Below are positions 52,679 to 63,645 of a stretch of DNA of 64,000 bases, piece by piece. Within the stretch, counting starts at the first letter, position 1. Each line of letters opens with the position of its first letter. Both the position numbers and the translations under genes were made by a program. The notes beneath the pieces were generated by a model that saw only the letters and a program-made list of their open reading frames with translations, was not told the DNA's origin and did no database searches. The stretch is taken from the NCBI GenBank assembly GCA_965240325.2, contig OZ251230.1, positions 930,001-994,000 on the forward strand, written 5' to 3'. The DNA is from Rebecca billardiae RCC1528. Its lineage: Eukaryota; Haptophyta.

Positions 52679-54142
52679 ATAACTCGAGGAAAAAGATCCG
52701 CGGCCCCGGCCGTGCTACGCAAACGATATCCGCCTCCACCCTTGCTGGCACTACGGTGGCAAGTGGCAGACTGACTGGCTACCACTCTCACAACTCACTG
52801 TCTGAAACCGACACGGTGACGGTGACCATTTAGACCAACTTAGCCGACCGGGCATCTGTTGAGGAGACTGAGTGACCGGACCAGCCGGGGTCATCGTGCG
52901 GCGCTGAAGCCTGGCCAGACCTGTGACTGAGTGGTCACGGCACCTGACCACCTACGGCCCCCTCACCAGCACGGCCGTAACGGGCGTCTGTACAGAGTAG
53001 TGCGTCCGACCGGGCCGCCCTCCAGCACGAGCCGCACGCTGGGTGGCGCGCTCCTTCCGCTTCCCTGCCGATTCAGATTTGACACCTGGCATCATTGGTC
53101 CCGTGAGCTGCGGCTGCTGCAGCCGCAACGTGCTGGTGCGGCGAGACAGTGGAGTGAGTGCGGACCAAGACCGTGACACTAAGCACCGTGGCTTACTCGT
53201 GCAGCATCCGCACCGTGCGCGCACAAAGAGTTCATAGCGTAACGCAGGGCGACGCGCGCGCGCGGCGAGCGAGCCGGACAACCACCGCCCGCCTCCACAT
53301 GCAGCCCCCGCGCGCGCGGCGCGCACCATGACCATCCGCCCCAGAGTGCCGCATAGCGCGCAGCGTGCGCGGTCGCACCTGGGTCGTTGGACGTATGCCG
53401 TGGCGCGGGCACGGCGCGGCGATGCCGCGCTTGCTTCTCCCGGGGGCCTGAGGCCCCCACGCGCGGCGGACTCCGTGCGCGCGCCCCGCCTGATGAGCGC
53501 GCGGCGCGCGGCCATCGAGCCTCCATGTGCTGGGCCGTTGCGCGTGCCGCCTGGTGCGTATTCGGTCTCGTCAGATGCGTGCTCGGTCTCGTCAATCGTT
53601 ACCCGCGTCGTTTGCGGCAGGCAGCCCCCCTTCTAGCGGTTCTCGAGGCCAAACCATCGACGCTTGGACGCCTACGGCCGCGCGAAGCGACGGCGCCGAG
53701 CGGGCGCGCGCGCCCGGTACGAGAGGTAGACTCCCACATCGTGCCTCCACACCCCGCCCGCGCCAGTGCACCCGCCCCTGGAGCTCTTCCCGCTCGTCGA
53801 CGGCGCTCGGCACCCGAGCCGAGCCGAACGCGTGCACGGCGCACGCCGCAGCGCGGCGCGACGGGCGCGGCGCGGCGCGCTCGGAATTTTCCGGAAGAGG
53901 GCTCCGAGCGTACGGGCCGACGCGCCCACTCGCGGCGCGCCCCGCGCGCGCCCCGCCAAATGCGCGTGGGGGCGCGAGGCGCGGGTCGAGACGCTCGGGT
54001 GCTCGGCGCGGCCGTCAACAGGCCCCCCCCGCGAGTTGAGGAGCGTCCCCGGATTCCATTTTCCGGACTCTCCTTGATGCTACGCAAAGCCGCGGGGGCG
54101 GCCGTCCGCCGTCGAAACGGACGTGCCCCCCCCGCGGAAAAA
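52679..54142 (-). repeat. Dispersed upstream repeat, copy 2 (uninterrupted)
   Basis: Inverted partner of 30617-32921, without the two transposon insertions. Its gene-proximal end (52679-52718 on the minus strand, GTAGCACGG...CTCGAGTTAT) is the same as in copy 1 apart from a 1-2-base length difference in a C run. Purine-rich tracts lie at both outer edges (about 52640-52680 and 54143-54215). Confidence 0.85.
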
Positions 54143-54347
54143 TGAACAGGGAAAAGAAGAGGGAGAAAGGGGGAAAAATTAAAGAAGAGGGGAAGGGGGA
54201 ATTGGGAAGGGGGAATTAAATGACTTGCGCTGGCCATGCTAATCTTCTCTGGACGGGGTTTCCGGACCCGGACTCCGCGAGAGTGTGCTCCAACCGGCTT
54301 GCCGCCGCCCGTGCGAACTTTCGCGGGCTCTCGTCACGCGCTGCGCG
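54143..54347. other. Purine-rich tract and 5' region of DUF4079 gene
   Basis: Plus-strand GGGAAAAG/GGGGGAA runs to about 54215, then the presumed 5' UTR. 54285 is an in-frame upstream ATG. Confidence 0.5.
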
Positions 54348-54971
54348 ATGCTCGCGCTCGCCGCGCTGACGTGCGCATTCGCGCGGCCGATGACGCTCGG
54401 CCGCGGGGTTGGCGTCGCGTCGGCGCTGCGGGAGGGGCCCACCGCGCGCATGTCGCTGCTCGAGCCCGTCCGCGCGCCGGTGGAGGCCTACGTGGACTTT
54501 TGGGTGCCGACCATCAAGGGCGCAATGGACGCGGGTGTGCCGAACTACCTCATCCACTGGGGCCACGGTGGCGCGATGGCGACGGTGCTCTTCACGATGG
54601 GCCTCTATGGCGCGTTCCTCGGCTGGAAGGTGCGCCTCGGCAGGGGCGGGGAGACCGACGCGCTCTCGCTCGGCCAGACCGCGGCCGAGCTGCACCCCAA
54701 GATCATGGGCGGAGCTGCCTTCTTCTTCCTCACCGGCGCGCAGGGCGGGTTGACGCTCCTCGCGGCGCAAGGGAAGAGCATCCTCGACAGCCCGCACGCA
54801 GTGACCGCGTTCCTTGGCCTCGGGCTGCTGGCCCTCCAGGCAGGGCTGCCGCTCGCCTTCGAGGCGGGCGGCGCGGCGGCTCGCAAAGCGCACGCCGTCC
54901 TGGGCACCTCGACCATCGCTCTCTTGATCGTCCACGCGGCGCTCGGCCTCCAGCTCGGCCTCTCGTTCTAG
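54348..54971 (+). CDS. Plastid DUF4079 membrane protein
   Basis: Member of the DUF4079 family found in cyanobacteria and plastids; function unknown. From 54348 the protein has 207 residues (from 54285, 228). The leader [14 protein letters not shown] resembles the bipartite plastid signals of complex-plastid algae, with Phe after an Ala-rich cleavage motif. Family features: [20 protein letters not shown] (first membrane segment), [20 protein letters not shown] with GGLTLL, and two further hydrophobic segments ([40 protein letters not shown]). Four membrane helices in all, consistent with the thylakoid or envelope. Single exon. Conserved His in the first and last helices suggest heme or pigment ligands, but this is inference. 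Confidence 0.82.
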   Translation: MLALAALTCAFARPMTLGRGVGVASALREGPTARMSLLEPVRAPVEAYVDFWVPTIKGAMDAGVPNYLIHWGHGGAMATVLFTMGLYGAFLGWKVRLGRGGETDALSLGQTAAELHPKIMGGAAFFFLTGAQGGLTLLAAQGKSILDSPHAVTAFLGLGLLALQAGLPLAFEAGGAAARKAHAVLGTSTIALLIVHAALGLQLGLSF

Positions 54972-56597
54972 ACTCTCAAATGCGTGGACGAAGGGCTCGG
55001 CGTCGCGGGTCGCGTCGGAAGTGACCGTGTTAGGACGGCCACTTGCATCGTCGCAGAACGCGCTGCGCGAGTTTCGAATGGGAATCACGTGCGACGTGGC
55101 ACCGTCCTGTGCCACTGTCCCCTGAGGCATGACTCAGTAACTGACTTTAACCAAATGAAAGTAACTGGTCGAGAGTTGCTACTGCTAGCGTACGGGTTCA
55201 AGATTCAAGGTCGTCAGTGTGACTGTGATGCATACAGTAGTCGCCCGCCGCCTCGGCCCATCCCGCATCCGCGGATCCAATTGGCGTGAACTCTCGAGTC
55301 TCGTCCTCGAGCTATGTATATATATTAACGACGTGGTATGCAACGGGCAGGCGTCAGAGTCAGCAATGACAGAATGCAAATAATAAGTTCGGGCCCGTCC
55401 CTGATCCGGTGACGCCGGTGGCGGCATGGCCTGCTACAGAGTCACGAGTTCGTAACCGGTCCGTCACTCTTGTTTAATGTTTAGACTCTTGAGTCTCCGA
55501 CGTTCTGCCCCGTTATTTACAGGCAGCGGATTCGCCCCCGCACCGCCCGCACGGACCGGGCCCCGCGCAGCGCTGACTAGCTCACTCGAGCACTAGTAGC
55601 AGTAGCAGTGCCAAGCAGACTCAGTGAAGCAGAGTACTAGTAGTGACTGCGCTGGCAACCGCCTGCGTCGGTGGCCCTGGCTAGCCCTTGCCTGATGCTA
55701 GCAACTAAGTTAGTAAGTAAGTGCGTAGTCTACTCCGTGAATTATTGCTGATTATCGATCATACTCGGACTTAAAGACTCAGTCACTGACTAGATAGACG
55801 AGTGAAGTCCTGAGACCTGAGGCGACCGTGAGTGATCCTACTCTTGACTGTAACTGACTTAGGAGTGTCAGTATGCACTGCTGCGCAGTCAGGCGCTCAG
55901 AGACGACACTAGACAGAGTGGCGCTCTGTCAGCGCCGAGACGGCCTACCACTACCCTGCTGCTGAGCTCGACCCGCGAGTCGCCATTTATTCGCTAACGG
56001 CTGCAAAGTGTAAGGCTGCTAATTACTCTGTCACTCAGTGCTACTCGTCGGCCTGCATTCCGCAGCCCAGTCGTCAGTAGCTACCGAAGTCCGCGCCACG
56101 CCGAGTCTGCTGTGATCTGCCATCTCAATAATACTTCAGGCGCAGCGGCGGCCGGTGTCCGCCAAGTCAGTCAGACACGCCGCTCGTGTGACACGCCGCT
56201 CGACAACACGCAGCATTGTAGACTGTCCCCTGTAGAGAAGAGCCCGCGAGATCGGCTGATGCGACCCGTACTAGACTAATCTCGCCTGCCTGAGCTGTGT
56301 GCGTCTCTTATTCTTAGTAAACTGTAGCTGTGGCTGACTACCTCTGACTAGCTTGCTCGATCCCATGCCGCAGTCATAGGAGACATGGACCCTGGGCAAA
56401 ATAGTCGCGGATGGATGAAGAGGAAATCGCTTCGACACTCCGCGCGTAAAATCCGCGTGCGATTTTCAAGAGCCTAGCTGAAGAACGAAGCGATTTCCAT
56501 TCATCGATGACTAACTAGTATTTTTCGAGACGACGCCGGCCGCAAGGATTACGAGCGGGCTCTGTCCGCGCAGACCACGCCAACGCGGCTGGCAGCC
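54972..56597. other. Intergenic region, no gene seen
   Basis: 1.6 kb of lower GC and no sustained reading frame of natural composition. It contains a small TA run (55315-55326) and the foldback at 56414-56505. Confidence 0.6.
56414..56505. repeat. Foldback (about 20-bp arms) upstream of PhyH gene
   Basis: 56414-56434 (GATGAAGAGGAAATCGCTTCG) and 56486-56505 are reverse complements apart from the central AGAGG/ATT difference. The loop is 51 bp. It lies 92 bp before the ATG at 56598. Confidence 0.8.
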
Positions 56598-57596
56598 ATG
56601 CTCGCGGCGGCCATCGTGAGCCTGGCGCTGTCCGTGGCCGGGCCCGGCGGCGCATATCAAACGCGAGCCCTGCGTGCGGCGGTGCGTGCATCATCTGCTC
56701 CCTCCGCAACGGCTGCCGCCACCGCCGCCGCCACGGACTTCAACGTCGAGATAGCCGTGCCGAGCGAGGAGGTTGCAGCAGGCGTTCTGTCGCAGGCGAC
56801 GGTCGACCGCGCCACCGCGTCCTTCCACGAACACGGCGTGGTCGTGCTGCGCGACATCCTTCCGCTTGAACTCGTGGACGAGTTCGCATCGATCGCGTCC
56901 GACAACCTGCAGGCGTGCCGCCAGCAGCTGAAGAAGCAGCACGGCATCAGCGCGATGGAGTCGGCGCCGTTTGCGTTCACCGAGATATGCCACCGCTCCA
57001 AGGGGCGGTTCGACATGCAGCTGCGCCCGGGGTTTGCGCCCGTGCCGGTCACCGACGTGCGTGTGCAGGAGAACGCGCCGTGGCTTCCCATCGTGCGCGC
57101 GCTGCTCGGCTCGACCGCCAAGCACCTCTTCACTGGCGCTGTCGTGTCCGCGCCGGGCTCGGATCCGCAGCAGCCGCACATGGATGGAGGCCATCTCTTC
57201 GGCCTGAACGAGCCGGACTCGCTGATGTGCCCGGCGCACTGCTTGAATGTCTTCGTCCCCCTCGTCCCCGTCAGCATGGAGAACGGCCCGACCGAGTTCT
57301 GGCCAGGCACGCAGCGGCTCACCGGTCAGCGACCGAGCACGGACGGTCCGAGCATCGCGCCTGAGCTCGGCCTGGGCACGATCGCCATGTTCGACTACCG
57401 CGTGCTGCACCGCGGACTGCCGAACCACTCCTCCTCGGCCCGGCCGGTGATGTACGTCACGTACGCTCGGCCGTGGTTCCTCGACGTGGAGAACTTCCCG
57501 TCGCAGCGGCTCTTCCCGGATGGCGCGGCTCCCGAGCCCAAGGGGTTCAAGGTGGCGGGCGGCGGCAAGGCGGGCGCTAAGCGGCGAAAGAAGTAG
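56598..57596 (+). CDS. Phytanoyl-CoA dioxygenase (PhyH)-family protein
   Basis: Iron/2-oxoglutarate-dependent oxygenase family acting on acyl chains, natural products or halogenation substrates. 332 residues. The iron triad is visible as H194-x-D196 (QQPHMDGGHLF) and H271 (YRVLHRGLPN), with R282 for 2-oxoglutarate in SSARPVMYVTYARPWF. The N-terminal region FHEHGVVVLRDILPLELVDEF is the usual PhyH start at about 76-96. The preceding 75 residues are a hydrophobic segment (MLAAAIVSLALSVAG) and an Ala/Ser/Thr/Arg-rich stretch, like a signal plus transit peptide, so plastid location is possible. The C-terminus is Lys/Arg-rich. Single exon. Substrate unknown. Confidence 0.87.
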   Translation: MLAAAIVSLALSVAGPGGAYQTRALRAAVRASSAPSATAAATAAATDFNVEIAVPSEEVAAGVLSQATVDRATASFHEHGVVVLRDILPLELVDEFASIASDNLQACRQQLKKQHGISAMESAPFAFTEICHRSKGRFDMQLRPGFAPVPVTDVRVQENAPWLPIVRALLGSTAKHLFTGAVVSAPGSDPQQPHMDGGHLFGLNEPDSLMCPAHCLNVFVPLVPVSMENGPTEFWPGTQRLTGQRPSTDGPSIAPELGLGTIAMFDYRVLHRGLPNHSSSARPVMYVTYARPWFLDVENFPSQRLFPDGAAPEPKGFKVAGGGKAGAKRRKK

Positions 57597-59363
57597 CGCC
57601 CCAGTGACGCGGCGTCGCCCACGTGGCGGTGGCAGTGCCAGGTGTCATGTCGGGTACTAGGCCGACGCCCTAAGGGCCCTTAAGGCGCTGAGTGCACCGG
57701 CTGAGTGGTGGCACTCAGTGTAACTCAGGCTGAGGCTGTGGCGCAGGCCCCGTGCCGAGACCCGCTCGGAGGGGGCAGCTGTCAGCTGAGCGCACACACA
57801 GCTGCCGCCCCCGACGATCTCAATCGGATGATGATGATCGAGTGATGAGCATGCCGTAATAGCCGAGTGAGTGTCCGCGCAGACAATCTACTAGCAGCGC
57901 GCTTATTTACATCATTAAAGTGCGCATTGATTCGATCATACCGCATACGTGAATACTGATGCGCGGCGCCGTGGCCGCCTGCTGGCAGCGTGGGCCTGAA
58001 CCCGGACTACCGAGTCGTAAGAGTTCCGCCGTCGTAAATTATCCGCGCGGGCCATCCGTGCCTAATCGCTAATGGCTCATCCGGCGAGTCGCACAATAAA
58101 TAACTTATGCCGACTCTCTGCTTACTTGAGTTGTGACTGACGGCCTGACGGGTACCCGCTCACACTGAAATTCACAGAATAAATTCCAGCTAGCAGTAGA
58201 AAGTAGCTATATTGAGCATATTACAATTCAAATAGTATATGATGATAATAATTAACTTATATTTTCATAACTAGTATTTCAAAAAGTCAGTGCATGCAAC
58301 CGCAACGCATCAGACGTTCTTGGCTGCGTATTCCCGCATAGCAGCAGCGTATAGCCTACGTGGGCAACGATCAGTGCGGATTTGCCGACTAACTAACAGT
58401 GCAGCATGCTCTGGCTCATCGTCATCCGAACCGCCGAACGTCGAAATGTCGATCACCGCGCCTGCGTCACTGCTAAAATAGGCTCAGCAGTTCGTCATAG
58501 TATCGTCACTCAATCAGCACGCTGCTGACTGCTCAGTCTTAACGGACACTCAGACCCGAAACCGTGGCCGATCGGCTGCATCAGACTGAGCTGTGACCAC
58601 TGCGGCGCTGCTTCCGAGCCGAGCTGCGACGGCATAAACCAGCCATTATTGTCGTATCATAAACATATATCGATTTGAATCATCGTTGCCAGCAGTCTCG
58701 CCTCCCGATGACGATACGCGGGCGGATTTGACTCGGCCCGACGGCCGTGGCCGGTGCCCGGCGCGTGCCGGGACGAAGTTCCAGGCGGCCCAGGCGCGGG
58801 CCCGCCCCAGGGTCCGGACTCTGCCCGTGAGTCTGCCGCGGGCGGACCGCCGCCAGTTACAGGCGGCGGCTGTTGGTCATCAGTCACGAATATATACCGT
58901 ACTAGCTATTTGGTGGCGAGGCTGGCGACGGCAGTTTCAGATATCATCGATCTGCTTAATTATGACGATGACTAAGCAGGCGGCGCCAAACCATCACTAT
59001 ACCAAATATAACGGTAGTTCCGCCGTGAATGATGCCGATATGGAGTTATTCACGGTTCTCGGACTACGAAACGTCATACGTGGCCACGCGCGCTTCTGCT
59101 CATCATAGAGAGATCGAGACGAGAGTAGAGCTGCTAGACGAGAGAGAGACGAGCTAGAGAGAGAACTGTCTGATGGCATCCGCCGAGTGTTACTGTAACT
59201 ACCGTGAGTGTCACTCAGCATCAGTGATCATTGATCATCAGTCGTCGGACCTGAGCCTGGCAGCGTCCAATCAGACTGCTCGCGCGGCGCCGCCCGAGAG
59301 GCCTGAGTCCAGGATGCTGACGGCGGTCGTCACAAGCTGATGCTGGGAAGGCACTTGGTGACA
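57597..59363. other. Intergenic region, no gene seen
   Basis: 1.8 kb, AT-richer (e.g. 58195-58280). A GAGA-rich patch is at 59106-59164. No convincing frame. Confidence 0.6.
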
Positions 59364-61297
59364 TCATGTGTCGAGTAGGAGCCGTACGTAGCCACGTGGC
59401 AATATGGGCCGCCTGCGGCGTGCGGCGTGCCAGTGCGCAGGGGCGTGCGAGGACGCTGCATTCAGCTTCGCGACGCTTTGTGTGCGAGTGAGGCGCGTGT
59501 GCGTGCCGCGCTGGGGACGTTCGCCCGCGCGGCGGCGCCCGCGCGCCAGCGCACCCCAGTCGAGCGCGAAGAGGGCCCAGCCGAGCGCAGCGCAGCCGAT
59601 GATGGCGAACGGCGCCTTCACGCCGTACCCCTTGACCAGCAGCATCGCGAGCAGCATCACCACCGCCTCGCCCGGCACTCTGACGTACTTGAAGTAGAGC
59701 TTGACGCACGCGGTGAAGACGAGGCCGATCGAGGAGGCGTTCATGCCGACGAGCATGCAGCGCACCCACGACTTCTGTCGCATCTTCTCCCAGAAGGGCA
59801 TGAACGCGTAGATGAGCAGGATGCCCGGCGAGAAGAGGCCTGGACGCGCGCGCGCGCGCGGGCGAGGGTGCCGAGCGCGCGTTCAGCCGCGCAGCCCCGG
59901 CGAGGGCGCGCCGGCAGCGCCTGCACACACCGATGAAGCCGACGAAGCCCCCGGGCACGCCGAGGAAGGCCGAGCCGAGGAAGGCGGAGAAGTTGAACAG
60001 CGGGCCGGGGAGCGACTGCGCCAGCGCCAGCCCGAAGGCAAACGACTCGCTGCTCACCCACTCGCACCCGCCCTGAGCGACCGCCGAGCCCGCAAAGTCG
60101 TGCACGTAGTTGGGCTCCTGCCCGCACCGGTCGGTGAACTCGCTCTCGAGCATGGGGAGCACGACCTGGGGGCGGGCGGGGAGGGCGCGGCGCGCGGACG
60201 AGCACGCGCGGGTGAGCGCGCGTACGCTCGCCCAGAGCCCGCGCAGCGCGCTCGCGCCCTGTGCCTCGCGCGCCGGCTCAACGCGCGGCCAGCGCTCGTC
60301 GCAGCGCCGCTGGCGCCGCCGGCCGGCGCACCTGCCCACCGCCGTAGATGGTGATCCCCATCTTGTACAGCGTCTGGAAGAGGGCGAAGAGCTTCGCGTC
60401 GTACGGCGTGGCGAAGGCGACGCCGGGGGTGAGCGCGACGAGCCACGAGACCACGAACACGAGCAGCGCGAGCAGCACAAGCACGTACCCCACCGCCGGG
60501 CGCATGCCCATCCGCCGCAGCAGCTCCTTGTCCTCGGGCGCGGTCAGCGGGTAAATCTCCCGGCGAGATTCGCGCCTCGAGTCCCAGATGGTGATGAGCC
60601 CGCCGATGATCATCATGCCGAGGTAGGCGAATGCGGCGAGCAGCGACGAGGGCAGGAGCAGCGCGATCAGCCCCGTCGCCGCCGCGAGCCCGACCTTGAT
60701 GCGGTCAGCGCCGCACGCCTTCATGCCGAGCGTGTACGCGGCGATGAACACCTGGCTGATCGCCGCAGGGCCCATGCCGACGACCACCTCCTTGTACGTG
60801 TTGACGGCGGTGGGATCGGCGCTCTCGCCCGCCACGAACGTGTGGATGATCGTGCCGACGGTGATGCACACGGCGAAGCCCACCCAGTCGAAGAGCACGA
60901 ACGCGAGCAGCCCGCCGAGCGCGCCCGCGCGGCTGATGCCCATCGCCGTCGCCATCTGCGTCGACGTCGGCCCAGGCATCGCTTGCCCGAGGCTCATGAG
61001 CTCCATGAAGCGCTCCTGGTCCAGCCACTGCTTCTCCTCAACGAAGGTCTTGAGGAACATCGCGATGTGCGCCTGAGGCCCGCCGAACGCGAGGAAGCCC
61101 ATCGGCAGGAATGAGACAAACACGTCCTTGAGCCGGGTGCTGTACGGCGCATCGTCCGTCGCGCGGGCCCGTTTCTGCTCGGGCGTCGCCGTGTCGACGA
61201 ACGGCTGCTCCTGCTCCCTCGGCTGGTCCGGCGGCGCAGCCGGCTGCAGCTCGTTCGCCGGCGGCCCGCCAGCGTCGTCGTGGCCAACCGGCGCCAT
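59364..61297 (-). CDS. Chromate-transporter (CHR) family membrane protein
   Basis: Two CHR halves of the chromate ion transporter family, which exports chromate and possibly other anions. Start 61297 (MAPVGHDDAGG). Exons 61297-60332, 60165-59931 and 59839 to a stop at 59364; introns 166 and 91 bp. About 560 residues. First half: SFLPMGFLAFGGPQAHIAMF, LMSLGQAMPGPTSTQMATAM and several membrane helices. Second half: YKMGITIYGGGQ|VVLPMLESEF, LALAQSLPGPLFNFSAFLGS. Both have the (Q/S)xxPGP signature. The final about 55 residues after FALDWG are Arg/His-rich, so another exon or earlier splice at GGTGCGC is possible and the true 3' end is uncertain. Diverges from Flattop with 378 bp between ATGs. Confidence 0.9.
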
Positions 61298-61675
61298 GGC
61301 TCTCGAGGGAGATTCTACGAGCCTCGCCGTCGGCGAATTTTCGTTCCTTTTATTATATAGCAGCAGTCTGAAATCAATAGTCAACCGCCCGATTATTCCG
61401 GTCGTAAATGTTCTCGCTCATCATTTCATCCAGACATCCACGCGATTCTCGTCGTCAGCGCCCATATTCATCTTCGAGTAACCGACAGTCTGACAAATAA
61501 AGTTCGGCAAAATATGGGTACTCATTGTTAGTTTATAATTACCCGCCCATTTGAGATTCGTGAGGCCAAGTACGCCGCGCCGGGCGGCCGCCGTGGCCGT
61601 GAGAAGCCCCGGGCCTCGAGCACAGGCTCAGTCGGCGGAAGTCGTCGCCTCCTGCCTCGATCGCGCGCGAACGCC
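61298..61675. promoter_or_regulatory. Divergent spacer, CHR / Flattop
   Basis: 378 bp between divergent start codons. It includes TATTATATAG near 61350 on the plus strand, and an AAATAAAG run near 61495. Shared promoter inferred. Confidence 0.4.
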
Positions 61676-62151
61676 ATGTCGCGCATCTACACCGCCAACC
61701 AGTTCGAGGACACGTACAAGGCGTCGAGACTGTGCAACTGGGAGGTCCCCGCCCCGGAGAAGGCCCGCTCGCGCTCGCCGGAGCCGAGGCCGAAGGGCGC
61801 GAGGACAGAGTTCATTGCCAATGATCGCGGGTGGCTCAACCGCGGCGTCCACAAGGGTGCATCGGGGATCGACACGCCGTTCCAGGGAACGATCTCGTAT
61901 CGTTGGCCGTCGCACAACTCGCAGGCGATCTCCCCGTACTCGGGCGCCGCGACGATGGGGTGCGCTCACTGCTCTCTGCGTGCGCGCGTCCACTGCGGCG
62001 CTCTACTCACAGCCCCCCCCCGGCGCATGCGGAACTCGCGACGTGCACGGGTGGCCCCGCCAGGTACAAGGGCATCCAGACGGACTATCTGCCGACCTCT
62101 ACAGTGTATCCCAAGCTTATCCCCGGCACCCGCGAGCACAACTATCGCTGA
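61676..62151 (+). CDS. CFAP126: Flattop (CFAP126) homologue
   Basis: Small axonemal/basal-body protein of the Flattop family, a microtubule inner or associated protein of cilia. Exon 1 61676-61959 (phase 2), intron 61960-62063 (104 bp, GTGCGC...CCAG), exon 2 62064-62151; 123 residues. The N-terminus MSRIYTANQFEDTYKASRLCNW corresponds to the family start (YxANQFE...LxNW), followed by TEFIANDRGWL (the diagnostic IANDRGxL) and PFQGTISYRWP. The C-terminus YKGIQTDYLPTSTVY ends in HNYR. Animal Flattop is longer because of a disordered tail. It shows that the organism has cilia. Confidence 0.85.
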
Positions 62152-63260
62152 AGGTCCTGCCTGCTCAAGACTCGACGCCGTGGTCTCGGTTCTTTGGAGT
62201 GAATCCTCGCCGAGCCGCTGGGGTCACACATGGCACCTCCGGTCTCGCAGGCGGCAACTCGCCGCGCCCCGGTGCACAGCCTGATACATCCGACATCTAT
62301 GGCGGCGGCCATCCGGTGGTGTCGCGTTGTCACCGTCATCAGCGGCCAGGCTGGCTTCTAGTTCTGACGGCGTGTCGGGTCTACGGCGGTGCCAGGCTCG
62401 GATTGAGTGCAGTGCTGCGGTCTGCTGGCGGCCAGACGCCCAGATGGCAGACTCGGACGCCGGGGTCACATGCCGATACTACGGGCAATGCTGACTCAGG
62501 GAGCGGCAGCGTACTCATATGTGGAGAATGATTAAAACCGCGCTGCCACGGCGACCGCCACGGGCCGCGTCGTCCAGGATGCCGGGATGCGGCTCCGCGT
62601 CAGACTGAGACGTCAGGCGGTCGGCACTTGGAAACCGCGTGTATTCCGTGTGGCCGGTCCCGGGGGACCGTACATAATCAAGCTAGTTTAATTATTTAAT
62701 GGCCGTCGTACTGATCAGTGATTCATCAGAATGAGAGTCTGTAACTGTATGCGATCAGTAGTAGTCATCAACGGTGTCATTATATATATATTATATTCTT
62801 TACGCGGCTGGGCGGCCGCCCCGCGCGCCCGCGCGCCGAAATCGAATGAATTAATTGACGAATGGCGAAAGTTGCGGGACCGCACCGTGCCCGCGGGACC
62901 ACCGCCCGTCCGCCGTCTTTTTGCGCCTAACGAGACTAACGACTGCTGACTAGTTACCGACTCTTACTAAGTCAGTTAGATCGGCAGAGACGTCTGAATT
63001 AAATGCCGTGCTGTAAGTTATGTGTTACACATTTACTCAGACTCAGTCAGCAGAATTGAGTGTACCGCGCATTCTCGACAGAGAGTCTCAGCCGGAGTTA
63101 CTCTCAGTTAGACTTAGACTCATTAGAGTATACACTATACGGTCACTCACTTACCGAGTGAGAGAGTAGCTGCCTCTAATCATAATTGATATACTATCTA
63201 TATCTATATCTATATAGATATATATCTATATCTATATCTATATCTATATATCTATATCTA

Positions 63261-63295
<35 letters not shown>

Positions 63296-63645
63296 CCGTT
63301 TACCTGCCAGTAGACAGTAGTGTTGATCATGAATCATGATGTGCTTCTGATCGGGCAAGAGCCAATTGGCAATTCGTGACTCGTGCCGTCACTGCCCGGT
63401 CCGGTCCTCCTGTCGCAATCTGTCTATCTGAGCCGGCGGTGAGCGGCTCCACGACACCACGCCGGAGCCACGCGCACGGCAAGGCACACGTGCCAGGTGG
63501 AGTGTGATGAGGAGTGTGAAGCGGAGCAGCGTGCTGCCGCGCGGAGACAGTGCGTCGTTACAGCAAGGAGGATAGATGGCAGTCGGCGTTGCCACCGCCG
63601 GCGCGCAGTGGCACACCAGCATCGCCGTGCGCCGCTGCTTCGCAG
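62152..63645. other. Intergenic region, no gene seen
   Basis: Contains a TATATC microsatellite, listed separately, and AT-richer DNA (62680-62790). No convincing frame; a short run at 62731-62949 lacks features. Confidence 0.55.
63186..63294 (+). repeat. TATATC/TA microsatellite
   Basis: Runs of TATATC/TATCTA followed by pure (TA)n to about 63294. Confidence 0.95.
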
